Of a stretch of 64,000 bases of DNA, positions 18,275 to 27,694 are shown one piece after another. The translations under genes were made by a program, and so were the position numbers. The DNA is from Pseudomonadota bacterium (lineage in GTDB: Bacteria > Pseudomonadota > Gammaproteobacteria > Xanthomonadales > Ahniellaceae). The stretch lies in assembly GCA_022843465.1 (NCBI GenBank), contig JALHNO010000020.1, positions 1 through 64,000 of the forward strand, read 5' to 3'. Under the pieces are notes generated by a model. It was not told the origin of the DNA and made no database searches. It worked only from the letters and a program-made list of their open reading frames with translations. The stretch's first letter is position 1. Each line of letters opens with the position of its first letter.

Positions 18275-19327
18275 TCATCCATCGATCGGGCGATCGGCTG
18301 CGTGCGCCGACTGGCGATCGCCCCCGGCGGCGCGTCGATAGTGGCTGGGCGCTTGTCCGGTCCAGCGCCGGAACGCACGCGTGAAGCAACTGGCATCGGC
18401 ATAGCCGAGCGAGTAGGCGATATCGCTGATCGACCAGCGCGGATCATTCAAGTAGGAGCGCGCCAGCTGCAGGCGGGTCTGGTCGAGGATCTGGTCGAAG
18501 CTGGTGTTTTCCTCCGCCAGGTGGCGTTGCAGACTGCGCAGACTGAGATTCAAGGCACCTGCCATCTGCTCGGCGGCCGGTTCGCCATCGGCGAGGCGAG
18601 CGAGCAGGGCCTCGCGCACGCGCTCGCTCAGCGAGCCGCGCTCGAGTTGCGCCAGGTATTGCCGCGCCAATTCATCATTCTGCCGTGCCAGCTCCAGATT
18701 GCCCGAGTCGAGCGGGCGCAGGCAGTCGGCACGGGCGAAGCGCACCATGTCGCAGGCAGCATCGAACTGTACCGTCGCGCGCAGTACGCGCTCGTGGCAG
18801 TCGGTTCCAGCTGGCTGCGCCCGGCGCAGTGTCACCAGTTGCGGGCACAGCGTGCGCCCGGCCAGTGCGCGCGCGCTGCGCACCAGCATCGAGATGAAGG
18901 CGTCGACCGATTCCGGCGCCGGCTGCAGGCCGCACTCGGGCGTGTGCACGATCAGTTCGAATGCATCGGGCATTTCACGCAGTTCCAGCGATGACAGATT
19001 GGTCGCAATATGAAAATAGCGCACCAGGCGCTGCAGCATGTCCTGCAAGGTAGCGCTTGCCAGGATCGAATAGCCAAGTGCGTGGAAACTGGTCGGCGCC
19101 GCGTTGCTTGCGACGGCCAGACCGAGACAGGGATCGCCGGTCGCCTCGACGGCGAGCCGCCACAACCGAGTGGTATTGGCCACCGGGTAGCGCGCATTCG
19201 GGTCGTCCAGCGCAGCCGGATCGAGCCCGGCCAGGCTGAACAATGCGATGCTGTCGACGTTGCGCGCGTCCAGCGTTCGGCGGATGGCCTTGACCCAGCT
19301 GGTCAGCGCGGTCGCAACGTGCGGCAT
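18275..19327 (-). CDS. AraC-family transcriptional regulator
   Basis: The 350-residue protein has an N-terminal ligand-sensing domain of the arabinose-binding-like (OruR/ArgR-type) class and a C-terminal AraC DNA-binding domain (about 235-335), including LGYADASCFTRAFRRWTG. The ATG at 19327 follows AGGA six bases upstream and is preferred over the longer start at 19369. It is divergent from the desaturase operon across 148 bases, so it is the best candidate regulator of that operon. The ligand is unknown. Confidence 0.9.
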   Translation of the reverse strand: MPHVATALTSWVKAIRRTLDARNVDSIALFSLAGLDPAALDDPNARYPVANTTRLWRLAVEATGDPCLGLAVASNAAPTSFHALGYSILASATLQDMLQRLVRYFHIATNLSSLELREMPDAFELIVHTPECGLQPAPESVDAFISMLVRSARALAGRTLCPQLVTLRRAQPAGTDCHERVLRATVQFDAACDMVRFARADCLRPLDSGNLELARQNDELARQYLAQLERGSLSERVREALLARLADGEPAAEQMAGALNLSLRSLQRHLAEENTSFDQILDQTRLQLARSYLNDPRWSISDIAYSLGYADASCFTRAFRRWTGQAPSHYRRAAGGDRQSAHAADRPIDG

Positions 19328-19475
19328 GGAGGGTCCTGCAGGGGCGCTTGCCTGTTCGACGCTCAGCATCCCCCGCGTTGGCGCGCAGAGTCAAGTCTCT
19401 GGCGGCCACGGTCATGCAGGGCCGTGAGCGCGCCACTATTGTCGATGCAGCGACACTCCGTCCTGAGGAACAAAC

Positions 19476-20525
19476 ATGGCAAGCGCAGCTACTGCTGAAG
19501 ACAATGCTGCCGCACGCGCCGAACGCATTCGCGAGGTGGTCAATGCGGCTGGTGCCGAGTGGCGTCGCCGGCATCCGTGGCTGCAGCGGCAGGACAGCAT
19601 AGGCGCCGGGATTCTGATATTCGCGCTCGCCGGCATGCTCGGCTCGGGTTACGGCTTTGTCAGCGGTGTTCTGCCTGCCTGGGCGACCATCCTGCTGACG
19701 GCATTCTTTGCTTCGTTGACGCACGAGCTGGAACACGACCTGATCCACTGGATGTATTTCCGATCGCGCCCCTGGGCACATCACTTGATGCTTGCGCTGT
19801 GCTGGCTGGCGCGACCCAGCACGATCAATCCCTGGATCCGGCGTGGCCTGCATTTCAACCACCACAAGCATTCCGGCATGGAGAATGACCGCGAGGAACG
19901 CGGCATCACCAATGGCGAACCGTGGAATCTCGCGCGCCTGCTGATGCTCGGCGATGCCGGATTCTCGGCCTGGTGGCGGATCCAGCGCTTGCCGGAACGG
20001 GCTCAGCGACGCACGGCCTGGCTGCGCGTTGCGGCGATCTATTTTCCGCTGGGCTGGCTGCACTGGGGCCTCTGGTATCTGTTCCTGCTCTGCCACGGCG
20101 TCCTTGCAATCGCTGCGCTGGCTGGGCAGCCGATCGCGCTGTCGGCAAGCACTGCCGGCTGGCTTCAGGGGCTCGATACCCTGGTCGTAGTCTGGATCGC
20201 GCCCAATATCCTGCGCAGTTTCTGCCTGCACTTCGTCAGCAGCAATATGCACTACTACGGCGACATCCAGCCGGGCAATGTGGTGCAGCAGACCCAGGTG
20301 CTCACGGTCTGGTGGACCTGGCCGTTCCAGCTGTTCTGCTTCAATTTCGGTGGCACCCACGCGATCCATCACTTCGTGGTCAAGGATCCGTTCTATCTGC
20401 GCCAGATGACGGCAAGGAAGGCGCATGCCGTGATGCGCGAGATGGGCGTGCGCTTCAATGATGTGGCCAGTCTGGCGCGCGCCAACCGCTGGCATGCCGA
20501 CGGCCGCGATGAGGCGAAGGCATGA
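19476..20525 (+). CDS. Fatty-acid-desaturase-family membrane di-iron enzyme
   Basis: The 349-residue protein has three histidine clusters in the expected order: HELEHD (about 88-93), HFNHHKH (about 127-133) and HAIHHF (about 293-298). Hydrophobic segments lie at about 45-65, 68-85 and 185-205. This is the di-iron membrane desaturase/hydroxylase family; whether it desaturates or hydroxylates, and on what substrate, cannot be told. The ATG follows GAGG. Its stop overlaps the start of the thioesterase gene by four bases, which indicates an operon. Confidence 0.88.
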   Translation: MASAATAEDNAAARAERIREVVNAAGAEWRRRHPWLQRQDSIGAGILIFALAGMLGSGYGFVSGVLPAWATILLTAFFASLTHELEHDLIHWMYFRSRPWAHHLMLALCWLARPSTINPWIRRGLHFNHHKHSGMENDREERGITNGEPWNLARLLMLGDAGFSAWWRIQRLPERAQRRTAWLRVAAIYFPLGWLHWGLWYLFLLCHGVLAIAALAGQPIALSASTAGWLQGLDTLVVVWIAPNILRSFCLHFVSSNMHYYGDIQPGNVVQQTQVLTVWWTWPFQLFCFNFGGTHAIHHFVVKDPFYLRQMTARKAHAVMREMGVRFNDVASLARANRWHADGRDEAKA

Positions 20526-20956
20526 GCACACGCGCCGACTATGGTCACTGCCTGAGCATCGGCACGCGCTGGAAGGACAACGACATCTATGGCCACGTCA
20601 ATAACGTCGAGTACTACAGTTACTTCGATACGGTGATCAACAGCTATCTGATCCGCGAAGGCGGACTGGACATACACAATGGTCCGGTGATCGGAGTCTG
20701 TGCCGAATCGCATTGCAGGTTTCTTGGTTCGCTGGCGTTTCCCGATGCGGTTGACGCCGGACTGCGCGTTGCCCATCTGGGCCGCTCGAGCGTGCGCTAC
20801 GAGATCGGGCTGTTTGCAGCGGGCGACGAGCGCATCGCGGCGCAGGGATGGTTCGTCCACGTCTTCGTCGATCGTGTCACCCGGCGTCCGACCGAGCTGC
20901 CCGAGTCAATTCGCGATGCACTGCAGCGCATCCAGGTCACTGGTGGACCGGCATGA
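20522..20956 (+). CDS. Acyl-CoA thioesterase (4HBT hot-dog fold)
   Basis: The 144-residue product matches the 4-hydroxybenzoyl-CoA thioesterase family, with RWKDNDIYGHVNNVEYYSYF near the N-terminus supplying the usual Asp and the conserved HVNN. It would hydrolyse an acyl-CoA to acid and CoA; the acyl group is unknown. It overlaps the desaturase by four bases and the alcohol dehydrogenase by four bases (ATGA), so the three are translationally coupled. Confidence 0.9.
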   Translation: MSTRADYGHCLSIGTRWKDNDIYGHVNNVEYYSYFDTVINSYLIREGGLDIHNGPVIGVCAESHCRFLGSLAFPDAVDAGLRVAHLGRSSVRYEIGLFAAGDERIAAQGWFVHVFVDRVTRRPTELPESIRDALQRIQVTGGPA

Positions 20957-22095
20957 GGACGCGCGCCGCCGTGCTGCGCCAGATGGGGCTGCCGGCGCCG
21001 TATGCGCAATCACAGCCGCTGCGGATCGAAGAACTTGAGTTGCTGCCACCGGGACGCAATCAGCTGCTGGTCAAGGTGCTGGCGGCCGGGCTCTGTCATT
21101 CCGATCTTTCGGTGATCGATGGCGCGCGACCACGGGTAATGCCGATGGTGCTCGGCCATGAGGCGAGCGGAGAAATTGTCGAAGTCGGTCCTGACACCAC
21201 AGGCTATGCAGCGGGTGAGCGCGTGGTTTTCAGCTTCGTTCCCGGCTGTGGTGATTGCGCGTCGTGTGCCGGCGGACGACCAGCCCTGTGCGAGCCCGGC
21301 GCCCAGGCCAACACGGCCGGTTCGCTGCTTGAGGGAACCCGGCAATGGCGCGATGCCGAGGCGCTCTTGCATCACCATCTCGGCGTGTCGGCATTTGCCG
21401 AACACACCGTGGTGTCGATCCACTCGGTGGTGAAGATCGATGGCGGACTCGATCCCGCGATTGCCGCATTGTTTGGTTGCGCCGTGCTGACCGGCGTTGG
21501 CGCGGTAATCAATACGGCACGCGCCACGCCTGGCGAGAGCATCGCGGTGGTCGGTCTCGGCGGCATCGGTCAGGCCGCGGTGCTCGGCGCGCTGCTCAGT
21601 GGCGCCTGGCCGATCGTCGCGGTCGATACCCGGGACGACAAGATCGAAGCCGCGCTCGCCCTCGGCGCCAGCCACGGCGTGAATGCCGGCGATCCCGGCG
21701 CCGCCGAACGCATCCGCGCGCTCACGGCAGGCGGCGCTCATATCGCAGTCGAATGCGTGGGCAGTGCGCGCGCACTGGGATTGGCCTATGCCGCTACCCG
21801 CCGCGGCGGCTGCACGGTGACCACGGGCTTGCCTGATCCGAACCAGCAATTCGCGGTGCCCGCGGTCAGCCTGGTCGCCGAAGAACGCACGATCAAGGGT
21901 TCGTACATGGGCTCGTCGGTGCCGGCGCGTGATATTCCCCGCTACATCGCGCTGCACCGGGCCGGCCGACTGGCGGTCGACAGGCTGCTCACGCATCGTC
22001 TGGCGCTCGACGACATCAACAGCGGATTTGATCGGCTGGCGCGCGGCGAGGCGGTGCGTCAGGTGGTGCTGTTCGATGCTGCAGGGGCACGCTGA
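20953..22095 (+). CDS. Zinc-dependent alcohol dehydrogenase
   Basis: The 380-residue medium-chain dehydrogenase has the catalytic zinc site GLCHSD and GHEASGEIVE, and the structural zinc cluster CGDCASCAGGRPALC. The nucleotide-binding motif VGLGGIGQAA is followed by an acidic residue (AVDTRDD) that favours NAD+. The ATG at 20953 overlaps the preceding stop as ATGA; an upstream start would run deep into the thioesterase gene. It should interconvert an alcohol and an aldehyde or ketone within the same pathway as its operon partners. Confidence 0.93.
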   Translation: MRTRAAVLRQMGLPAPYAQSQPLRIEELELLPPGRNQLLVKVLAAGLCHSDLSVIDGARPRVMPMVLGHEASGEIVEVGPDTTGYAAGERVVFSFVPGCGDCASCAGGRPALCEPGAQANTAGSLLEGTRQWRDAEALLHHHLGVSAFAEHTVVSIHSVVKIDGGLDPAIAALFGCAVLTGVGAVINTARATPGESIAVVGLGGIGQAAVLGALLSGAWPIVAVDTRDDKIEAALALGASHGVNAGDPGAAERIRALTAGGAHIAVECVGSARALGLAYAATRRGGCTVTTGLPDPNQQFAVPAVSLVAEERTIKGSYMGSSVPARDIPRYIALHRAGRLAVDRLLTHRLALDDINSGFDRLARGEAVRQVVLFDAAGAR

Positions 22096-23378
22096 TGAAT
22101 GCGTCCGCTGTCGGCCTCAGCGCGTCGCCGGCCCGCAATGCCTGGCATCTGCTGCTTGCATTGACTGCGCTCAATATCATCAATTTTGCCGATCGCTATC
22201 TGATCATCGCCTTCTCGACGCGGATTGTGCCTGAGCTTGGCCTGAGCAAGTTGCAGTTCGGGCTGCTGACCGGCATCGCCTTCACCCTGGTCTATACGAT
22301 CTTCGGCCTGCTGCTGGGTTCGCTGGCCGATCGCGTGCATCGCCCGCGTCTGATCGCGGCTGGTCTGGCGATCTGGAGCGCGCTCACAGCGGCGACCGGA
22401 CTGGCAAGAAACTTCCTGCAGATGGCGCTGGCGCGGATGTTCGTTGGCGTCGGTGAGGCGGCATTGACGCCGGCCGCACTCTCGATGCTCGCCGACGGCT
22501 TCAAGCCCGGGCGCCGCGCCGTCGCCAATGGCATTTACTACCTTGGGATTCCGATCGGTATCGGCGGCAGTTTCATACTGGCAAGCTTCCTTGGGCCGAT
22601 GCTGGGTTGGCGTGGGAGTTTTGTCGCACTCGGTGCCATAGGTGTAGCGGCAGCCCTGCTGGTTGCCTTCTTCATCCGCGATCCGGCGCGCGGCGGTAGC
22701 GAGGCCAGCAGTGAACGAGGTTCGTTTGCTGCCAGCTTTGCCGCGATGAAATTCCAGTTGCGCAACAATCGTGCTCTGGTGCTGATCCTGCTCGGTTCGA
22801 TCGCCGCAACCTGCGTCCAGGGTGCGGCCGTGCTCGATCTGCTCTGGTGGACCAGCGAGCGCGGCTTCAGCGAGCGCAGCGCACAGCAATGGAATGGTTC
22901 CCTGTTCCTGTTCGGTGGTGTCTGTGGTTCTCTGCTCGGCGGTGTGCTGGCCGACGCCATGCACGCGCGGATGCCGGCCGGACGCCTGGTCTTCCTCGCC
23001 ATCGCCTACGCGATCGGGGTGCCGGTGATGCTGCTGTTTCGTCTGCTCGATGCCGACAGCGGCCTGTTCTTGCCGATGGCCTTCGTCGGCAATATGGTCT
23101 TCATGCTGCTCTACGGACCAGCGCTGGCGAGTCTGCAGGAAATCGTCCCGGCTGCGCATCGCGGTGCGACGGTGGCCCTGTTCATCCTGGTCACCTCCTT
23201 GATCGGTTCTTCGGGAGGTTCCGCCCTGGTCGGCGCGCTCGCCGATGCCTTCGCCGCCGCAGGGCAGTTGCAGCCCATCGGCTGGGCCATCATCGCCACC
23301 CAGAGCATCGGCCTGCTGGCCGTACCGGCCTTCTTGGCTGCCGCGCACTACCGAAAACAGGCACCCCCTGATTCTTGA
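22095..23378 (+). CDS. Major facilitator superfamily transporter
   Basis: The 427-residue inner-membrane protein has about 12 hydrophobic segments and the MFS motif GSLADRVHRPRL after the second helix. Another conserved segment is LARMFVGVGEAALTPAALSM, as in the spinster-like/organic-acid branch. Its ATG shares a base with the dehydrogenase stop (TGATG), so it is coupled to it. It probably moves the substrate or a product of the operon across the inner membrane. Confidence 0.92.
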   Translation: MNASAVGLSASPARNAWHLLLALTALNIINFADRYLIIAFSTRIVPELGLSKLQFGLLTGIAFTLVYTIFGLLLGSLADRVHRPRLIAAGLAIWSALTAATGLARNFLQMALARMFVGVGEAALTPAALSMLADGFKPGRRAVANGIYYLGIPIGIGGSFILASFLGPMLGWRGSFVALGAIGVAAALLVAFFIRDPARGGSEASSERGSFAASFAAMKFQLRNNRALVLILLGSIAATCVQGAAVLDLLWWTSERGFSERSAQQWNGSLFLFGGVCGSLLGGVLADAMHARMPAGRLVFLAIAYAIGVPVMLLFRLLDADSGLFLPMAFVGNMVFMLLYGPALASLQEIVPAAHRGATVALFILVTSLIGSSGGSALVGALADAFAAAGQLQPIGWAIIATQSIGLLAVPAFLAAAHYRKQAPPDS

Positions 23379-23432
23379 GTGTCTCGCTCGCAGCAAGCTC
23401 GGAAACGCACTTCAACCTGGCAGGAGCAGCTC

Positions 23433-24251
23433 ATGGGAAATCCCAAACGCAGACTCGAACCCCACAACCTGCTGTCGGAAGAAGACCATCCGCAGTTCGT
23501 CTCGGCGGCCGCGCGCGGCCTGTCGATCCTGCGTTGCTTCGAGTATGGCGAGCAGTTTCTCGGCAACCGCGAGCTGGCCCTGCGTACCGGACTGCCCAAG
23601 CCGACGGTATCGCGGCTGACCTTCACGCTTGCCTCGCTGGGCTATCTGGCGTATTCGCCAAGACGCGAGCAGTACTCGCTCGGCGTCACCCTGCTGTCGA
23701 TGGGCAATACCTTTGTGCGCTGCCACCAGGTCATCGCGGCCGCCCGGCCGTTGATGCAGGAATGCGCCAACGCGCTCGGCTCATCGGTGATGCTGGGGGC
23801 AGCTGACGGTCTGCGCATGGTGCTGTTGGCGATTGCCCGCGCCGGCGATTGCCCGCTGCTCGAACTCGAACCCGGCGCCCGCGTTCCGCACGGGCTGACA
23901 GCGCTCGGTCGCGCCGATCTGGCGGCACGTCCGCCAGCGTTGTTCGAGCGTCAGATGGGAGAGCTGCGCAATGATTGCCGGCCGTTCGAGTGGCCTCCGG
24001 TGCGCGATGGCATCCTGCAGGCGCGCGCCGATGTGGCGCGCCAGGGCTTCTGCTACTCGATCGGCGAATGGCATCCGGATGTCTACGCGGTTGGCGTACC
24101 CATGGTGGCCGCCGATGGTGAGCGCATACTCAGCTTCAGTTGCGGTGGCTGCGCATCCGATGTCAGCCGCGAACGCCTGACCCGCGAATTTGGTCCGCGT
24201 CTGCTGGACCTGCGCGACGCGGTCCATGCGGCAGTTGCTGGGGCCATCTGA
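23433..24251 (+). CDS. IclR-family transcriptional regulator
   Basis: The 272-residue protein has an N-terminal winged helix (about 22-85) with LALRTGLPKPTVSRLTFTLA, and a C-terminal IclR effector domain (about 95-270) containing GLTALGRA and YAVGVPMV. The ATG at 23433 follows AGGAG six bases upstream; a GTG at 23379 immediately after the transporter stop is possible. IclR proteins usually bind small carboxylated metabolites. As the last gene of the operon it probably senses a pathway metabolite, giving the cluster two regulators together with the AraC protein. Confidence 0.92.
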   Translation: MGNPKRRLEPHNLLSEEDHPQFVSAAARGLSILRCFEYGEQFLGNRELALRTGLPKPTVSRLTFTLASLGYLAYSPRREQYSLGVTLLSMGNTFVRCHQVIAAARPLMQECANALGSSVMLGAADGLRMVLLAIARAGDCPLLELEPGARVPHGLTALGRADLAARPPALFERQMGELRNDCRPFEWPPVRDGILQARADVARQGFCYSIGEWHPDVYAVGVPMVAADGERILSFSCGGCASDVSRERLTREFGPRLLDLRDAVHAAVAGAI

Positions 24252-24269
24252 TCATCCCGACTCATGGAC

Positions 24270-24293
24270 CCGGCGCGGATTGCTCCGCGCCGG
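24270..24293. terminator. Stem-loop between convergent genes
   Basis: CCGGCGCGGA and TCCGCGCCGG form a perfect 10-bp GC-rich stem with loop TTGC. It sits between the IclR gene and the TonB receptor gene, which converge, and probably terminates both. There is no long U-run. Confidence 0.6.
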
Positions 24294-24331
24294 TTGGTTC
24301 AACGGCAATGCGCACCAGGCGCCCGATCCGA

Positions 24332-26860
24332 TCAGAACTTCAATCGCAGAGTCGCGCCATAGGTGCGCGGTGCGGCCAGGAAGGCATTCCACGATCCGGT
24401 CTGCAGCGGCGCATCGAAGCCGACCTGGATGTATTCCTCATCGGTCAGATTCTGCGCCCAGAACTCCAGCAGCCATTGCTCATCCAGCGCACCGATGCCG
24501 AAGCGCGCATTGACCACCGTGTAGTCGCCCTGCCGCTTCTCGGGATCAAGATCGGAGCCGGTGTTGTAGGCCGAGGAATACTTGGCGCCGATATTGAAGC
24601 GTCCGATCAGCGCGCGTCCCAGCGGGCGTTCGTAGCTGAGCGCGGCGGATGAGGACCATAGCGGCGCGAAGCTGACACGGCTGCCGGGCAGCAGGAACAG
24701 ATCGGCATCGGGCAACAGATCATTGCCGTAGCGCGTCTCGGCATAGGTCACACCCGCCTGCAGCAGCAGGCCCGGGACCGAGGTCTGCCAGAGCATGTCG
24801 GCCTCGGCGCCCTGCGAAGTCACTTCGGGCACCGAGCGCACGACAAAGGTGGTACCGAGGAAACTGTTGAGCTGGAAATCCTCGTAGGCCTGATGGAACA
24901 AGGCGCCGTTGAGCAACAGGTTGCCTTCCAGCCAGCTGGTCTTGGCGCCAAGTTCATAGCTGTCGACGAACTCGGCCGGGAACGAGGTATCGGTCACCGG
25001 GATCACGCCGCTGCCGCCCGTGGTCAGTCCATTGGAAGACTGCACACGATCGAGATTGAAACCGCCGGCCTTGTAGCCGCGTGCCGCGGATACATAGCCC
25101 ATCACCGAATCGCTCCAGCGGTAGGCGGCCTTGAGCGTGCCGGACCACTCGTCTTCCTCGCGCTCCTGATGGGTCATGCGACCGGCATGCAGGGGGTTGG
25201 ACCAGGGCAGGCACATGAAGCCGATTACGGTCGGCACCGTGGCGCCCAGGGCGGCAGTCGGAACCCCGCGTGCCGCCAGCGCCGCGCCGACCTGACTGGG
25301 ATTGGCCAGCGCAGCGGCACAGCCGAGCGAGCCATTCGGGCTGCTGAAGCGCGAGTCGACTTCCTTTTCCTCGCGGGTGTAGCGCAGGCCAGCGGTCAGG
25401 TCGAAGGCATCGCTGAGGTGAATCGTGTTGTTGGTGAACAAGGCGAGGCTGCGTGCATTCTGGTCGAATCGATCATCGGCGCCGCCACCGACAAAGGTGG
25501 TGCCGAACGGGCGCCCGGCCGCCTGCGAGAGAAAGAGTGCGGGATTCGACAGATTCACTACACCGGCCGGAAATGCACCGGCGACACGGTTGAGCAGGGC
25601 AATCGACAGATAGGCCTCGTAGGCACTGCCAAGGTTGGTCTGGCCATGGCGCTCCAGATCTTCGTCCGAGTAGAACGCGCCGAACATCCAGTCCACCTTG
25701 TCAGTGGCACCGGTCAGGCGCAGCTCCTGGGTAAAGGTGTCGAATCCATCGGAGGCTTCCTCAGGACCGAAGTCCCGATACCAGATGTCGGCGGTGCTGT
25801 AGTCGAGATCGGCGCCATTGATCGTCTGCCAGTCGCGCGACGAGGTGATCGAAGTCAGGGTGCTGCCACCGAACCAGGGCAGGGACCAGTTGGCCTCGGC
25901 CGAGATGCCCTGATCCTCGATCTCCTGCTGGGTATCGCGGTTGCTGTAGGCCAGTCGGCGGAATGGATCGGCGACCGCAATCACGCCCTCATCGGGTGCC
26001 ACCGCATCGACGATGCCGGCCACCGAGCCACGCACGATCGTCACGCCGGCGCAGCAGCGTTCATCGCGCCGGGTGTAGTCGGCGGCCACATTGATATCGA
26101 AATCTCCGCCGGGTGCAATCAGAAGCTGGCCGCGCACCGAATGGAAATCCTGGTTGCTGTCCTCGTTGGCGGTGCGCGGACCGGCACCGGTACGAACGTC
26201 GAGAAAGCCATCGCGTTCGCGCTGGGTGGCATAGACGCGCATCGCGGCGGATTCTCCCAGCGCGGTGTTGAATGCGCCGGAATACCCCAGGGCCCCGTAG
26301 TTGCCAACGGTCAATTCGCCTTCGAACAGGGTTTCGAATACCGGTTTGCGGGTGACCACATTGATGATGCCGGCCGAGGTGTTCTTGCCGAACACCGTGC
26401 CCTGCGGGCCCTTCAGTACTTCGATGCGTTCAAGCTCACCGAGATCGCCGAAGCCGACGCCGTTGCGCGCGCGGTAGACGCCATCGATCACCACGCCCAC
26501 CGAGGACTCCAGGCCGGTGTTGTCACCGACCGTGCCGACACCGCGGATGCGCGCGGTGGTCAGCGCTTCATTCGCGGTGGAGGTCACCGTCAATCCGGGC
26601 ACTACGATCTGCAGATCCTTGATGTCGCGCGCGCCCATGTCGCGCAGCAGCTGGTCGGATACCACCGTGATCGAGATTGGTACCTCCTGCAGCTGTTCCT
26701 CACGCTTCTGGGCGGTGACCGTGATCTCGCGCAGGGTCTTGGCCGCTTCGGCCGGGTCCTCGCCACTGTCCGCCGCATTCTGGGCGCCTGCCCCCGAAGC
26801 GCCGAGCACGGCGAAAATTGCGAGCACAGCGGCCCGTTGAACACGTGATACCTGCAGCAT
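24332..26860 (-). CDS. TonB-dependent outer-membrane receptor
   Basis: The 842-residue protein has a signal peptide ending GAGA, then REITVTAQKREEQLQEVPIS, the typical TonB-box and plug entry of the sphingomonad/Xanthomonad receptor family. A plug domain (about 45-170) carries LERIEVLKGPQGTVFGKN, followed by a 22-strand barrel that ends in a Phe residue (RLKF). This subfamily commonly imports hydrophobic or aromatic carbon compounds rather than siderophores. It faces the desaturase operon across a terminator, so it may import that pathway's substrate. The ATG at 26860 follows GGAGG. Confidence 0.93.
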   Translation of the reverse strand: MLQVSRVQRAAVLAIFAVLGASGAGAQNAADSGEDPAEAAKTLREITVTAQKREEQLQEVPISITVVSDQLLRDMGARDIKDLQIVVPGLTVTSTANEALTTARIRGVGTVGDNTGLESSVGVVIDGVYRARNGVGFGDLGELERIEVLKGPQGTVFGKNTSAGIINVVTRKPVFETLFEGELTVGNYGALGYSGAFNTALGESAAMRVYATQRERDGFLDVRTGAGPRTANEDSNQDFHSVRGQLLIAPGGDFDINVAADYTRRDERCCAGVTIVRGSVAGIVDAVAPDEGVIAVADPFRRLAYSNRDTQQEIEDQGISAEANWSLPWFGGSTLTSITSSRDWQTINGADLDYSTADIWYRDFGPEEASDGFDTFTQELRLTGATDKVDWMFGAFYSDEDLERHGQTNLGSAYEAYLSIALLNRVAGAFPAGVVNLSNPALFLSQAAGRPFGTTFVGGGADDRFDQNARSLALFTNNTIHLSDAFDLTAGLRYTREEKEVDSRFSSPNGSLGCAAALANPSQVGAALAARGVPTAALGATVPTVIGFMCLPWSNPLHAGRMTHQEREEDEWSGTLKAAYRWSDSVMGYVSAARGYKAGGFNLDRVQSSNGLTTGGSGVIPVTDTSFPAEFVDSYELGAKTSWLEGNLLLNGALFHQAYEDFQLNSFLGTTFVVRSVPEVTSQGAEADMLWQTSVPGLLLQAGVTYAETRYGNDLLPDADLFLLPGSRVSFAPLWSSSAALSYERPLGRALIGRFNIGAKYSSAYNTGSDLDPEKRQGDYTVVNARFGIGALDEQWLLEFWAQNLTDEEYIQVGFDAPLQTGSWNAFLAAPRTYGATLRLKF

Positions 26861-27033
26861 GTGAACCCCTCCCAAGGTTGCGGATGACCAATGTGTGCGC
26901 AACGATCAGATCGCGGCAGCCTCCTCGCGAAGTGGCGCAAATCACGCTCTCGAATGCGGACCGGGGGAAGCTAACAAGGCAGTTTGCGAAAAAACGAAAC
27001 TCTGGCGATGCGGTGGCTGGTCCGCACGCGCAT

Positions 27034-27052
27034 TGCCGGCGTGGCGCCGGCA
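27034..27052 (-). terminator. Stem-loop after the gene at 27080-27634
   Basis: TGCCGGCG and CGCCGGCA pair perfectly around the loop TGG. It lies just downstream of the gene ending at 27080 and upstream of the TonB receptor, in the same orientation. No U-run follows, so termination is tentative. Confidence 0.4.
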
Positions 27053-27079
27053 GGGATCATCCGTGACGATCAGCCAAGG

Positions 27080-27634
27080 CTAATCGGCGATCTGATCGTG
27101 GGCTTCGGCGGCTGAGGTGCTGCGGATGAAAACCTGATGGTTGCCGGGCTTCCAGGTCTTGCCGGCGTCTTCGGTGTATTCCATCTTCGACTCGAAGCGG
27201 TCCTCGCCCACGTTGAAGCGGGTAAAGCGCAATTGACTGAGTCCGTTGGCGGTCTTGAATTCAGGCGTGGTGCGCTGCTCGCCACTGAGTGCCCCGCTCA
27301 TGATCCAGAGGCGGCCATCGCCGCCGACCGAGACCATCTCGATCTGGCTGCGTGCTTGATCAATATAGAACAGGATGCCGGCGCTCTGCTTCAGCTCCGG
27401 GATATCGCTGCGGCCGCTGACCACGCGATCAGGCACAACCCAGGAGAATTGGTAACTGCCCTGGACCGACTTCGCGATCGAGCCGTCCTCATTGAGAAAC
27501 TCGGTGGTGACCGACCAGTTGCCGATGGACGAGCGCAGTTGCGCGGTCGAGTGCACCAGGTCGCTCTCCGGACGATCTTCCGCATGCAGGGCGCCGGCGC
27601 AGAGCAGCAGAGCAAGGCCGAGTGGTCGCAACAT
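27080..27634 (-). CDS. Secreted protein, DUF1579-like
   Basis: The 184-residue protein has a signal peptide ending ALHA. A beta-rich domain follows with the features of the DUF1579/heme-binding-like lipocalin group: SIGNWSVTTEF, GSYQFSWVVPDRVVSG and RFTRFNVGEDRFESKMEY. The function is unknown. The ATG at 27634 follows GGAGG six bases upstream. It probably forms a unit with the HAD-like lipoprotein gene upstream, 60 bases away. Confidence 0.6.
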   Translation of the reverse strand: MLRPLGLALLLCAGALHAEDRPESDLVHSTAQLRSSIGNWSVTTEFLNEDGSIAKSVQGSYQFSWVVPDRVVSGRSDIPELKQSAGILFYIDQARSQIEMVSVGGDGRLWIMSGALSGEQRTTPEFKTANGLSQLRFTRFNVGEDRFESKMEYTEDAGKTWKPGNHQVFIRSTSAAEAHDQIAD

Positions 27635-27694
27635 CAGGCACCTCCAGGGGTTCCATCGACAGATCACGGAGCGTCGTCTGCTCCGTGATTTGCG

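Noticed and set aside
24893-26848. A 651-codon open frame on the plus strand opposite the TonB receptor
   Set aside because: It is antisense to a well-supported receptor, has no signal or domain, and long antisense frames are expected in high-GC DNA with this codon bias.
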